A stretch of DNA of 64,000 nucleotides from Methylobacterium marchantiae (lineage in GTDB: Bacteria; Pseudomonadota; Alphaproteobacteria; Rhizobiales; Beijerinckiaceae): assembly GCF_022179405.1 (NCBI RefSeq), contig NZ_BPQT01000016.1, positions 62,001 through 126,000 on the forward strand. The letters are read 5' to 3'. Below, in pieces: positions 31,513 through 39,508 of the stretch (its first letter is position 1; each line of letters begins with the position of its first letter). Below the pieces are notes generated by a model, which was not told where the DNA came from, ran no database searches, and saw only the letters and a list, made by a program, of their open reading frames with translations. The translations under genes were made by a program, and so were the position numbers.

Positions 31513-32499
31513 TCAGACCTCGTCGTAGACGACTTCGAGGGACGGCTTCACGACCTGCGCCGTGCCGCACATGTCCTCGAAGGTGGCCGGGACCAGGGTG
31601 ACGCCGCGGCCCACCGCCTCGCCCTTGAACAGGCCCAGCAGACCGTCTTGGGAGAGCGGAGTCGGGTGGTTGGCCGCCGCGTCGTGAACGTTCTGGGCGA
31701 GATCCGCGAAGAGCGAGCCCCACCGGCTCTCGGGCCGGCCGATGATCTCGTAATTCGCGCTCTTCTTGCGGATGTCGTCGTCGGCCGGGATCGAGGCCAG
31801 GACCGGGATGCCGACCGCTGCGGCGAAGGCCTGGGCCTCGCCGGTGCCGTCGTCCTTATTGATGACGAGGCCGCCGACGCCGACGTTGCCGCCGAGCTTG
31901 CGGAAGTATTCCACCGCCGAGCAGACGTTGTTGGCGACGTAGAGCGACTGCAGGTCGTTCGAGCCGACGACGATGACCTTCTGGCACATGTCGCGGGCGA
32001 TCGGCAGGCCGAAGCCGCCGCAGACCACGTCGCCGAGGAAGTCGAGCAGGACGTAGTCGAAGCCCCATTCGTGGAAGCCGAGCTTCTCGAGAAGTTCGAA
32101 GCCGTGGATGATTCCGCGTCCGCCGCAGCCGCGCCCGACCTCGGGGCCGCCGAGCTCCATAGCGTAGACGCCGTCGCGCTTGAAGCAGACGTCGCCGATG
32201 GCGACCTGCTCGCCGGCGAGCTTCTTCCTGGTGGAGGTCTCGATGATGGTCGGGCAGGCGCGGCCGCCGAACAGCAGCGAGGTCGTGTCGCTCTTCGGGT
32301 CGCAGCCGATGAGCAGGACCTTCTTGCCCTGCTGGGCCATCATGTAGCTGAGATTGGCGAGGGTGAACGACTTGCCGATGCCGCCCTTGCCGTAGATCGC
32401 GATGATCTGCGTCTCCTTGGTGGCGGAGACGGGGGCGGGATCCGGCTCGATGGCGGCTTCGGCGCGCAGGAGAGCCGCTCCATTCAGCTGCATGTTCAT
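31513..32499 (-). CDS. bchX: Chlorophyllide a reductase iron protein X
   Basis: 328 aa, NifH/BchL-like ATPase that passes electrons to BchYZ. The P-loop [10 protein letters not shown] lies at about residues 36-45, and the [4Fe-4S] cysteines are in GRGCGGRG and [10 protein letters not shown]. The start MNMQLNGAA overlaps the bchC stop by 4 nt. The longer upstream frame is the bchC shadow. The family length (about 330 aa) is matched. Confidence 0.98.
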   Translation of the reverse strand: MNMQLNGAALLRAEAAIEPDPAPVSATKETQIIAIYGKGGIGKSFTLANLSYMMAQQGKKVLLIGCDPKSDTTSLLFGGRACPTIIETSTRKKLAGEQVAIGDVCFKRDGVYAMELGGPEVGRGCGGRGIIHGFELLEKLGFHEWGFDYVLLDFLGDVVCGGFGLPIARDMCQKVIVVGSNDLQSLYVANNVCSAVEYFRKLGGNVGVGGLVINKDDGTGEAQAFAAAVGIPVLASIPADDDIRKKSANYEIIGRPESRWGSLFADLAQNVHDAAANHPTPLSQDGLLGLFKGEAVGRGVTLVPATFEDMCGTAQVVKPSLEVVYDEV

Positions 32500-33431
32500 G
32501 AAGCGGCTCTCCAATCGAGGATCATCTTCAGGCATTCGGGCTCGCCGAACGCAGTGCGGTAGGCCGAAGGCGCGTGCGCCGCCGGTTCGCGATGGGTGAT
32601 CAGGCCGTCGAGGGAGAGGCGACCGCCCTCGATGAGGGTGAGGACCGCCGCCAGATCTTCCGGCCGCCATTGGGCGGCGACGCGGATGCGGGCTTCGCGC
32701 AGGAAGGCCGGCGGAAAGGCGAAGGAGAGCGGCGCCTCGTAGAAGCCGGCGAGGACGATCTCGCCGTCGGGTGCGAGCCGCCCGATCAGGGTGTCGAGGA
32801 TCGCGGCGTCGCCGCTGACATCGGTGATGGAGGCGTAGTCCCGGCGCTCGTCGGATTCCGGATGCATCACCGCGTAGCCATGCGCGCCCGTGGACCGGAC
32901 CGCATTGGTTTCCCACACCACCGGCTCGCCGCCGGCGATCCGCGTCAGCCGGGCGAGGAGCCGACCGAGCACGCCGTGGCCGACGATGAGGGTGCGGCCC
33001 GAGGCGGTCGGGGACAGGGCATGATAGGCGGTGGCGGCCAGCGCGATGAGGATGCCGTGCTCGCGCAGATCCGCATCGATGGGGACGAGGCGGGAGCCTT
33101 CGCTGACGAGACGGGACGCCGCGCCGCCGAACAGTCCGCGCACCGGGCCGAAGCAGCGGGCGCCGGGAACGAAGACCCGCTGGCCGACGGCGAGACCCGA
33201 AGCCGGGCCGGCCTCGACCACCTCGCCGACCGACTCGTAGCCGGGGACCAGGGGATAACCCATGCCCGGGAAGGGCGGCATCCGGCCCGACCAGAGCAGG
33301 CGCTCGGTGCCGGTGCTGATCCCGCTCCAGATGGTCTCGACCACGGCATCGGCGACTCCGGGAGCGTCGATGGGAAGTTCGGTGAGCGACAGATTCTCGG
33401 GCTGGCGGAGAAGGACGGCGAGAGCGTTCAT
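32496..33431 (-). CDS. bchC: 3-hydroxyethyl bacteriochlorophyllide a dehydrogenase
   Basis: 311 aa, medium-chain dehydrogenase-like enzyme that oxidises the C3 hydroxyethyl group to acetyl, the late step towards bacteriochlorophyllide a. GYESVGEVVEAG and the nucleotide-binding LIVGHGVLGRLLARL are visible. It is the first gene of the bchCXYZ-puf superoperon and is preceded by a promoter with a PpsR-type box. It overlaps bchX by 4 nt. Confidence 0.96.
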   Translation of the reverse strand: MNALAVLLRQPENLSLTELPIDAPGVADAVVETIWSGISTGTERLLWSGRMPPFPGMGYPLVPGYESVGEVVEAGPASGLAVGQRVFVPGARCFGPVRGLFGGAASRLVSEGSRLVPIDADLREHGILIALAATAYHALSPTASGRTLIVGHGVLGRLLARLTRIAGGEPVVWETNAVRSTGAHGYAVMHPESDERRDYASITDVSGDAAILDTLIGRLAPDGEIVLAGFYEAPLSFAFPPAFLREARIRVAAQWRPEDLAAVLTLIEGGRLSLDGLITHREPAAHAPSAYRTAFGEPECLKMILDWRAAS

Positions 33432-33496
33432 CTGTGTCGACCCTCCCTTTCCCTCGATACCGGCCTGACCGCGATCGTCTCGCCGCGGCTCAGATG

Positions 33497-33528
33497 TGTC
33501 ATCCTAGATAGACACTTTTTTTCGTCAA
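33497..33528 (-). promoter_or_regulatory. bchC superoperon promoter with PpsR/CrtJ box
   Basis: On the minus strand, TTGACG (-35, 33528-33523) and TAGGAT (-10, 33506-33501) are separated by 16 bp. A dyad TGT-N12-ACA (33497-33514, TGTCATCCTAGATAGACA) overlaps the -10. This is the consensus bound by PpsR/CrtJ, the aerobic repressor of photosynthesis genes. The position predicts repression of bchCXYZ-pufQBALMC by oxygen. The regulator gene itself is outside the window. Confidence 0.75.
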
Positions 33529-33531
33529 GCC

Positions 33532-34728
33532 TTACTTACGATGATCGGTGTCAATTCGTTGGCACACCAGCAATCGCGTGAGCAGGGGGCGCCGTGTGGC
33601 GATCTCGCGACACTCGCGGAAGCCGGCCTCGGTGAGGAGTGCCGTCAGCTCGACGGGTGTCCGGCAGCGCCCGCTTCCCATCGCCAGCAGGTAGAAGCCG
33701 AAATATGCGTCCGCGATCGGCTCGGCCCCCGCCGTTCCCGCCATCGGTTCGGCGAGAAGGAGCATGCCGCCATCGGGCAGGGCGTCATGGGCGGCGCGCA
33801 GCAGGTGGCGGACCGTGTCGTCGTCATGGTCGTGGACGACGCGCACGAGGGAGATGGCGTCGGCGCCCTTCGGCAACGGATCGTTGCGGAAGCTGCCGCC
33901 GCACGCCTCGGCGCGGTGCTCCAGCCCTTCGGCGGCGAAGCGCTCGGCGGCGCGGGCCGCCACGGCCGGCAGGTCGAACAGCCTGACGGCGAGGCCGGGA
34001 TTTGCCCGCATCGCCGCGCGGAGAAAGGCGCCCTCGCCGCCGCCGACATCCATCAGGAGGCGATGCCGGTGCAGCGGATAGGCGTCCAAAATGTCTTCGG
34101 CGATGAGGGATTGGGACGAGGCCATGAGGGCCGAGTAATCCGCCACCGATTCGGCCCGGATGGCGCCGCCGTCGGTCATTCCCGCATAGGGCCAGTAGGC
34201 GGCGAGCCGGCTCGCCCCACCCTCCCCGCGCAGGAGCGCCACCGGATCGTGCAGATCCTCGTAGAGGAGAGCGTGGTGCTCGATCATCGCCGCCACGGAG
34301 GGGTTGCCGATCAAGGCCGCGCCGAGATCGGCCAGGGCGAAGCGCCCGTCGGGCAGGCGCTGCAGCAGGCCGAGCGACGCGGCGGCCTTGAGCAGGCGCA
34401 GCGCCCGCTCCGGCCTCAGGCACGTCCGTTCGGCCAGGGCCGGGACAGTGAGCGGACCGGGCGCGAGGATCGCGAACAGGTCGAGCCTGATGCAGGCGAA
34501 CAGGGTCTGCGAATAGACGAAGCCGGCGCAGAGATCGAACAGGGCGCGGGTGTTCCGCTGCGCGATCCGCCTCGTCGGCGGAAAGCCCGCGGCCCAGCGC
34601 TGGAAGGCCGGATTGGCGATGGTGCGGTTGCGGAAGGAAAGCCAGCGCTCGCGCCAGGATAGGGCTCGTGTCCCTCCCCCCTCTGCGGGGGGAGGGTTCG
34701 CGTCAGGCGCGGAAGCCGCGAGGAGCAT
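33532..34728 (-). CDS. crtF: Demethylspheroidene O-methyltransferase
   Basis: 398 aa, SAM-dependent hydroxyneurosporene/rhodopin O-methyltransferase of carotenoid synthesis. An N-terminal dimerisation and winged-helix domain (about residues 50-180) precedes the methyltransferase fold, with the SAM loop LLMDVGGGEGAFLRA and a downstream VRVVHDHDDDTV. Residues 12-20 (PPPAEGGGT) are encoded by a perfect palindromic repeat, immediately before the conserved part starting RERWLSFRNR. It starts 15 bp after crtE. It ends just before the bchC promoter. Confidence 0.95.
   Translation of the reverse strand: MLLAASAPDANPPPAEGGGTRALSWRERWLSFRNRTIANPAFQRWAAGFPPTRRIAQRNTRALFDLCAGFVYSQTLFACIRLDLFAILAPGPLTVPALAERTCLRPERALRLLKAAASLGLLQRLPDGRFALADLGAALIGNPSVAAMIEHHALLYEDLHDPVALLRGEGGASRLAAYWPYAGMTDGGAIRAESVADYSALMASSQSLIAEDILDAYPLHRHRLLMDVGGGEGAFLRAAMRANPGLAVRLFDLPAVAARAAERFAAEGLEHRAEACGGSFRNDPLPKGADAISLVRVVHDHDDDTVRHLLRAAHDALPDGGMLLLAEPMAGTAGAEPIADAYFGFYLLAMGSGRCRTPVELTALLTEAGFRECREIATRRPLLTRLLVCQRIDTDHRK
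34671..34695. repeat. Palindromic element inside crtF
   Basis: Perfect 10-bp arms CCCTCCCCCC/GGGGGGAGGG around a 5-nt TCTGC loop. It belongs to the same GC-rich palindrome family as the copies next to hemA. Here it lies inside the crtF coding region, in a frame that gives PPPAEGGG. Confidence 0.75.
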
Positions 34729-34743
34729 CGGAGCGAGCTCCGC

Positions 34744-35613
34744 TCACGCCAACTCCCGGGCCAGGCTCGCCGGCAGGAACAGTCGCGTCTGCGCCTCGAT
34801 CTCGGCGCGCAGGATATCCGCGCCGGGGCAGGCCGGGATCACCTCCATGGCCTCGCGCACCAGGCGCTTGAGGCGGGCGAGCGCGCCGCCCATGCCGAGC
34901 AGGGCGGCGGCGTTCGGCCGGCCCAACGTGGCGTCGCGGCCCACCGGCTTGCCGACCTCTTCCTGTCGGCAGGCGACGTCCCGCAGGTCGTCGGCGACCT
35001 GATAGGCCTCGCCGAGACATTCCCCCAGCAGCCGCCACGGCAGGGCCTGGGCCCCCGCCGCCGCCGCGCCGGCGACGGTGGCCGCCGCGAACAGGGCCCC
35101 GGTCTTCGCCTGCTGGTACTCGGTGAGCCCGACATTGCGCTCCGATTCCCAGGCCTGTCCGGCGACGATGCCGTTGGGCGAGCCGACCGCACGGGCGACG
35201 AGGCCGACGAGGGAAGCGAGCCGGGCCGGTGAGCGTGCCGCTCCGCGCGCCAGGGTCTCGAAGGCCAACACGATGAGGGCGTCGCCGGTGAGCACCGCCA
35301 GCGGCTCGCCGAAGGCCACGTGGACCGAGGGCTTCTGCCGGCGCGTCGGCGCATCGTCGAAGCAGGGCAGGTCGTCATGGACCAGGGAGGCGCAGTGCAG
35401 GAGCTCGATCGCGGCGGCGGCGGCATCGGAGGCCGCCGGATCGTCGTCGCCGCAGGCGCGGGCCACCGACAGGCACAGGCGCGGGCGGATTCGGTGGCCG
35501 CCGGGAAACACCGCGTAGCGGATGGCCTCCGCGAGAAGGGGCGGTGCGCCGGGCGCCTCCGCGTGGGCGACGGCAGCGTCGAGCGCCTGCTCGATCCGGC
35601 GGTTGGCATCCAT
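34744..35613 (-). CDS. crtE: Geranylgeranyl diphosphate synthase
   Basis: 289 aa, trans-isoprenyl diphosphate synthase supplying GGPP for phytoene and for the phytyl/geranylgeranyl tail. The first Asp-rich motif is LVHDDLPCFDDA and the second is YQVADDLRD, with FPGGHRIRPRLCL at the substrate pocket. I start at MDANRRIEQ (35613), preceded by GGGAG 8 nt away. A longer frame would run through the PpsR box. It is divergent from crtD. Confidence 0.95.
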   Translation of the reverse strand: MDANRRIEQALDAAVAHAEAPGAPPLLAEAIRYAVFPGGHRIRPRLCLSVARACGDDDPAASDAAAAAIELLHCASLVHDDLPCFDDAPTRRQKPSVHVAFGEPLAVLTGDALIVLAFETLARGAARSPARLASLVGLVARAVGSPNGIVAGQAWESERNVGLTEYQQAKTGALFAAATVAGAAAAGAQALPWRLLGECLGEAYQVADDLRDVACRQEEVGKPVGRDATLGRPNAAALLGMGGALARLKRLVREAMEVIPACPGADILRAEIEAQTRLFLPASLARELA

Positions 35614-35654
35614 GAGCGCCACTCCCGTTGTGTTTTTCTGTTGCCATTTGAAAG

Positions 35655-35672
35655 TGTCAGATAATATTGACA
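35655..35672. promoter_or_regulatory. PpsR/CrtJ box between crtE and crtD
   Basis: TGTCAGATAATATTGACA, a TGTCA-N8-TGACA dyad fitting the TGT-N12-ACA consensus. It lies in the 103-bp gap between divergent crtE and crtD and could control both directions. A TTGACG hexamer at 35680-35675 on the minus strand is a candidate crtE -35. I cannot place either -10 firmly. Confidence 0.8.
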
Positions 35673-35716
35673 CTCGTCAAGGCTGAAACGGTTGACGGGT
35701 CGAAACGGGGGATGGA

Positions 35717-37264
35717 GTGACGGCGCAACGGGTGGCGGTGATCGGTGCAGGAATCGGCGGGCTGGTGGCGGCCCTGAGGCTCGCCCATGCCGGGCTCGAC
35801 GTCACGGTGCTGGAACGCGGGCTCCGGCCCGGCGGCAAGATGCGCAGCCTTCCCGTGGACGGCCTGCGGGTAGAGGCCGGCCCCACCGTCTTCACCATGC
35901 GCTGGGTCTTCGAGGAGATCTTCTCGGAATGCGGCGCCGACCTGTCGGACCGCCTGGCGCTGAGCCCGGCCACGATCCTCGCCCGTCACGCCTGGGGGGC
36001 GGACCAGCGCCTCGACCTGTTCGCCGATCACGAGGCGTCGGCGGCGGCGATCCGCGCCTTCGCCGATGCCGGCGAGGAGGACGGCTACCGCCGGTTCCGC
36101 GCCCGGGCGGCGGAGGTCTATGGCACCCTGGAGGGGCCTTTCATCAGGGGGGAGCGGCCGAGCCCCATCGATCTCGGCCGCCGCGTCGGCCTCGCCGGCC
36201 TCGGCGGCTTGCTGCGCATCCAGCCCTTCACCACCCTGTGGAGCGCGCTCGGCGACTATTTCCGCGATCCGCGCCTGCGCCAGCTGTTCGGGCGCTACGC
36301 CACCTATTGCGGCTCCTCCCCCTTTGAGGCCCCGGCGACGCTGATGCTCGTCGCCCATGTGGAGAGCCAGGGCGTCTGGCATGTGGAGGGCGGCCTGAGC
36401 CGGCTCGCCGCCGTCATCGCCGATCTCGCCGAGGAGCGCGGCGCCCGCATCCGCTACGGTGCGCATGTGGCCGGGATCGCGGTGGAGGGCGGGCGCATCG
36501 TCGGTCTCGACCTCGCCGATGGCGAGCGGATCGCGGCGAATTGGGTGGTGTCCAACGCCGATGCGGCGGCTCTGGGCAAGGGCCTGTTCGGCGCCAGGGC
36601 GGCGCGGGCGGTCGAGGCGGTGACGCCGTCGGACCGTTCGCTCTCGGCGGTGACGCTCTGCGCCAGGGCCCGGACCTCCGGCTTCCCGCTGGTGCGGCAC
36701 AACGTGTTCTTCTCCCGCGACTACGCCGCCGAATTCGCGGCGCTCCGCGCCGGCCGGCTTCCCGACGACCCGACCGTCTATGTCTGCGCGCAGGACCGCG
36801 CCGACGACGATTCGGCCCTCGGCGCGCCGGAGCGCCTGCTCTGCCTCGTCAACGCCCCTGCCCTGGGCCTGGAACGCCCGCTCGATCCCACGGAGATCGC
36901 CTCATGCGAGACCAACCTGCGTCGCAAGCTGACGGAATGCGGGCTGACGATGGAGGCGTCGCCGGGGGCGGTGACGACCGATCCGGCGGGGTTCGAGCGG
37001 CTGTTCCCGGCGACGGGGGGCGCCCTCTACGGCCGGGCCTCGCACGGCTGGATGGCTTCGTTCAAGCGGCCCGGCGCGCGAACGGCTCTGCCGGGTCTCT
37101 ATCTGGCGGGGGGCAGCATCCATCCGGGGCCGGGGGTGCCGATGGCGGCGCAATCGGGGCGGATCGCGGCCGACAGCCTGCTGGCCGACCTGAGCCGGAC
37201 GGGCCGCGCTTCGACACGCCGGTGGCAAGGGACGGCTACGTCTGGTGGTATGTCGACGCCCTGA
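35717..37264 (+). CDS. crtD: 1-hydroxycarotenoid 3,4-desaturase
   Basis: 515 aa, FAD-dependent desaturase of the CrtI/CrtD family. The N-terminal dinucleotide fold is VAVIGAGIGGLVAALRLAHAG, and the C-terminal FAD signature is LYLAGGSIHPGPGVPMA. GTG start, preceded by a G-rich RBS. The last 43 nt overlap crtC in a different frame. As it is paired with crtC and distinct from crtI, it is CrtD rather than a second phytoene desaturase. The C-terminal tail after about residue 495 (RTGRASTRRW) is not conserved-looking. Confidence 0.93.
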   Translation: MTAQRVAVIGAGIGGLVAALRLAHAGLDVTVLERGLRPGGKMRSLPVDGLRVEAGPTVFTMRWVFEEIFSECGADLSDRLALSPATILARHAWGADQRLDLFADHEASAAAIRAFADAGEEDGYRRFRARAAEVYGTLEGPFIRGERPSPIDLGRRVGLAGLGGLLRIQPFTTLWSALGDYFRDPRLRQLFGRYATYCGSSPFEAPATLMLVAHVESQGVWHVEGGLSRLAAVIADLAEERGARIRYGAHVAGIAVEGGRIVGLDLADGERIAANWVVSNADAAALGKGLFGARAARAVEAVTPSDRSLSAVTLCARARTSGFPLVRHNVFFSRDYAAEFAALRAGRLPDDPTVYVCAQDRADDDSALGAPERLLCLVNAPALGLERPLDPTEIASCETNLRRKLTECGLTMEASPGAVTTDPAGFERLFPATGGALYGRASHGWMASFKRPGARTALPGLYLAGGSIHPGPGVPMAAQSGRIAADSLLADLSRTGRASTRRWQGTATSGGMSTP

Positions 37265-38121
37265 GCGAGGACGGGCGGCAGGGGCTGACGATCATCGCCT
37301 TCATCGGCAGCGTGTTCTCGCCCTACTACGCCCTGGACCGCAGCCGCGACCCGTTCGACCATTGCGCCGTGAACGTGGTTCTCTACGGGGAGCGCGCCAA
37401 CCGCTTCTGCATGACCGAGCGCGGCCGCGACGCGGTGAGCCGGGATGCATCGCACATCCAGATCGGTCCGAGCGGGCTCGAATGGGACGGGACGACCCTC
37501 ACCATCACCCTCGACGAGGTGACGGCACCGATCCCTTCGCGGGTCCGCGGTACGATCCGCCTGCGCCCGAACGGCTTCACGGGGCAGACCTTCACCCTCG
37601 ACGCAACGGGCGAGCACCGGTGGTGGCCGATGGCCCCCTCCTCCCCGGTCGAGGTCTCCCTCGACGCGCCGTCCCTGTCCTGGCGCGGGACGGCTTATTT
37701 CGACACCAACCACGGCGACACCGCCCTGGAGCGTTCCTTCAGCGACTGGACCTGGTGCCGGGCCGACCTGAAGGATGGGTCGGCGATCCTCTACGATGTC
37801 CGCCGCCGCGACGGCAGCGGCCAGAACCTGTCCCTGCGCTTTGCCGCCGACGGCACGCGCCGCGACATCCGCCCGCCGCTTGCCGCCGCGTTGCCGCCGA
37901 CGCGCCTGTGGCGGATGCCGCGCTCCACGCGCAGCGACGATTCGGTCTCGACGATCGTGCGCACCTTCGAGGACACGCCGTTCTATGCCCGCTCGCTCCT
38001 GGCCTCGACCCTCGACGGCGAGAGCGTGCGCCCCGTCCACGAGAGCCTCTCGCTGGACCGGTTCAGGAACCCGCTCGTGACGTTCATGCTGCCGTTCCGG
38101 ATGCCGCGGCGAGTGGGATGA
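37222..38121 (+). CDS. crtC: Carotenoid 1,2-hydratase
   Basis: About 299 aa. Adds water to the C1,2 double bond of acyclic carotenoids. The family motif GYVWWYVDALSEDGRQGL is followed by TIIAFIGSVFSPYYA; AYFDTNHGD and FSDWTWCRADL are also typical. The start is uncertain. No ATG lies near the conserved N-terminus, and the GTG at 37222 is given because it yields the family length. The preceding in-frame residues RFDTPV also look CrtC-like, so a non-ATG start slightly upstream is possible. It overlaps crtD by at least 43 nt. Confidence 0.88.
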   Translation: MARDGYVWWYVDALSEDGRQGLTIIAFIGSVFSPYYALDRSRDPFDHCAVNVVLYGERANRFCMTERGRDAVSRDASHIQIGPSGLEWDGTTLTITLDEVTAPIPSRVRGTIRLRPNGFTGQTFTLDATGEHRWWPMAPSSPVEVSLDAPSLSWRGTAYFDTNHGDTALERSFSDWTWCRADLKDGSAILYDVRRRDGSGQNLSLRFAADGTRRDIRPPLAAALPPTRLWRMPRSTRSDDSVSTIVRTFEDTPFYARSLLASTLDGESVRPVHESLSLDRFRNPLVTFMLPFRMPRRVG

Positions 38122-38133
38122 TCGCGGGCGGCG

Positions 38134-38271
38134 TCAGCCCGTATCCTGTCTGCTGTCCGGTTGGCGGCGTTCCTCGCGCTCCCGGTCCGCCCGGATGCTC
38201 CTGCGCACCACGATCAGCTGCCACACGGCCAGGCCGATCAGGAGCAGTTCGAGGGCGGTGGAGGCGATCAC
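38134..38271 (-). CDS. Small single-TM protein orf45, paralogue of its neighbour
   Basis: 45 aa, GTG start overlapping the stop of the preceding small gene by 4 nt (GTGA). One N-terminal transmembrane helix (ASTALELLLIGLAVWQLIVV) runs into a basic cytoplasmic tail RRSIRADREREERRQ. The helix end and tail align with the 51-aa neighbour (AVWQLIVVRRSIRADR versus AIWQLVVVKRGIRKDR), so the two arose by duplication. It is the last gene of crtI-crtB-orf51-orf45 and convergent with crtC. The family is not recognised. A possible role is carotenoid or LH complex assembly. Confidence 0.65.
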   Translation of the reverse strand: MIASTALELLLIGLAVWQLIVVRRSIRADREREERRQPDSRQDTG

Positions 38272-38423
38272 GGCGCGGGGTCGTCCGCAGCGGCGCGCCG
38301 CGCGGCCTCGTCCCGATCCTTGCGGATGCCGCGCTTGACGACGACGAGCTGCCAGATTGCCAGCCCCAGGGCCAGGGCGAAGACGAGGCCGATATCGAAG
38401 GCGGCGAAGAGATGGTCGCTCAC
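38268..38423 (-). CDS. Small single-TM protein orf51 coupled to crtB
   Basis: 51 aa, GTG start overlapping the crtB stop by 4 nt. MSDHLFAAFDIGLVFAL begins a membrane helix ending LAIWQLVVVKRGIRKDR, followed by an acidic/Ala-rich tail ending ADDPAP. The helix-to-tail motif is shared with the next gene. Double translational coupling (crtB to orf51 to orf45) and conservation between the pair support real expression. No known domain is recognised. Placement suggests a membrane partner of carotenoid enzymes. Confidence 0.68.
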   Translation of the reverse strand: MSDHLFAAFDIGLVFALALGLAIWQLVVVKRGIRKDRDEAARRAAADDPAP

Positions 38424-39508
38424 GAGGGCGCGGGTTCGCGGCCCAGGGCCTCGCGCTCGCGCAGGGTCTCCACCAGATCGAGCACCCGCGCGACCTGGGC
38501 CGGGACGTTCCACCAGGGCGGGATCGCGGAGGCCTTCACCGGCCGGGCGGTGACGGCCTCGATCAGGAACAGGATCTCCGGCAGCGGCGGCTCATGCAGG
38601 GCCGCCCTGTCCTCCGTCGCGACCAGGGCGCGGCCGAGGAGCGCCAGCTTCCTGCGCCCGTCGACGCGGGCGCGGCGCGAGACCGAATCGTATCCGGCCC
38701 GCTCCACCTCGCGGCCGATCTCGGCATAGATCAGCCGTGCGGCGCGGATCGCCGGGCGGCAGGCGGCCGGCAATCCGGCGATGCCGGATTCCGAGCGGGC
38801 ATAGAGCAGGTCCGCCGCCGCGAGCAGGCGGGCGACGACGCGCCCGAGGGCCGGCGTGAAGCCGGGCTCGCGCAGGAAGGCGTCCGGATCGATGCCGGCC
38901 TCCCGCAGCCAGGATTGCGGCAGGTAGAGCCGGCCGGCCCGCGCGTCCTCGCCCACGTCCCGGGCGATGTTGGTGAGCTGCATGGCGACGCCGAGGTCGC
39001 AGGCACGGGCGAGCACGGCGGGATCGCGCACCCCCATGATCAGGGTCATCATCGCGCCCACCGAGGCGGCGACCCGCGCCGCATAGGCGGTGAGATCCGA
39101 CAGGGTCTCGTAGCGGCGCCCGGTGGCGTCCCAGGCGAGGCCCTCGATCAGCGCGGCGGGCAAGGCCTGCGGGATGGCGTGATCGGAAACGATGTCGGCC
39201 AGCGCCCGGTCCGCCGGCGCGTCGCAGGGGCGTCCCTCATAGGCGCGGGCCAGCCGCAGCTGGAGCCGCGCGACGGCGGGGCGGCGTCCGCTCTCGGCGA
39301 CGTCGTCCACCGCGTCGTCCGAGAGGCGGCAGAAGGCGTAGAGCCCGAAGGCGGGCCTGCGGATCGCCGGCGGCAGCAGGGCGGAGGCGGCAAAGAAGCT
39401 GCGCGACCCGGTGCGGATCGCCGCGCGGCAGGCGGCGTGGTCCTCCGCATCCGCATGGGGGATCGCCCAGAGCGGGGGCCGGGACAACTCAAGCGAAGAC
39501 GCGCGCAT
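38420..39508 (-). CDS. crtB: Phytoene synthase
   Basis: 362 aa, condenses two GGPP to phytoene. LYAFCRLSDDAVDDV and NIARDVGEDARAGRLYLP are the two Asp-rich substrate-binding motifs. The start MRASSLELS (39508) lies within the crtI end, giving a 20-nt overlap. The residues further upstream are a crtI shadow. The stop overlaps the start of orf51. Confidence 0.95.
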   Translation of the reverse strand: MRASSLELSRPPLWAIPHADAEDHAACRAAIRTGSRSFFAASALLPPAIRRPAFGLYAFCRLSDDAVDDVAESGRRPAVARLQLRLARAYEGRPCDAPADRALADIVSDHAIPQALPAALIEGLAWDATGRRYETLSDLTAYAARVAASVGAMMTLIMGVRDPAVLARACDLGVAMQLTNIARDVGEDARAGRLYLPQSWLREAGIDPDAFLREPGFTPALGRVVARLLAAADLLYARSESGIAGLPAACRPAIRAARLIYAEIGREVERAGYDSVSRRARVDGRRKLALLGRALVATEDRAALHEPPLPEILFLIEAVTARPVKASAIPPWWNVPAQVARVLDLVETLREREALGREPAPS

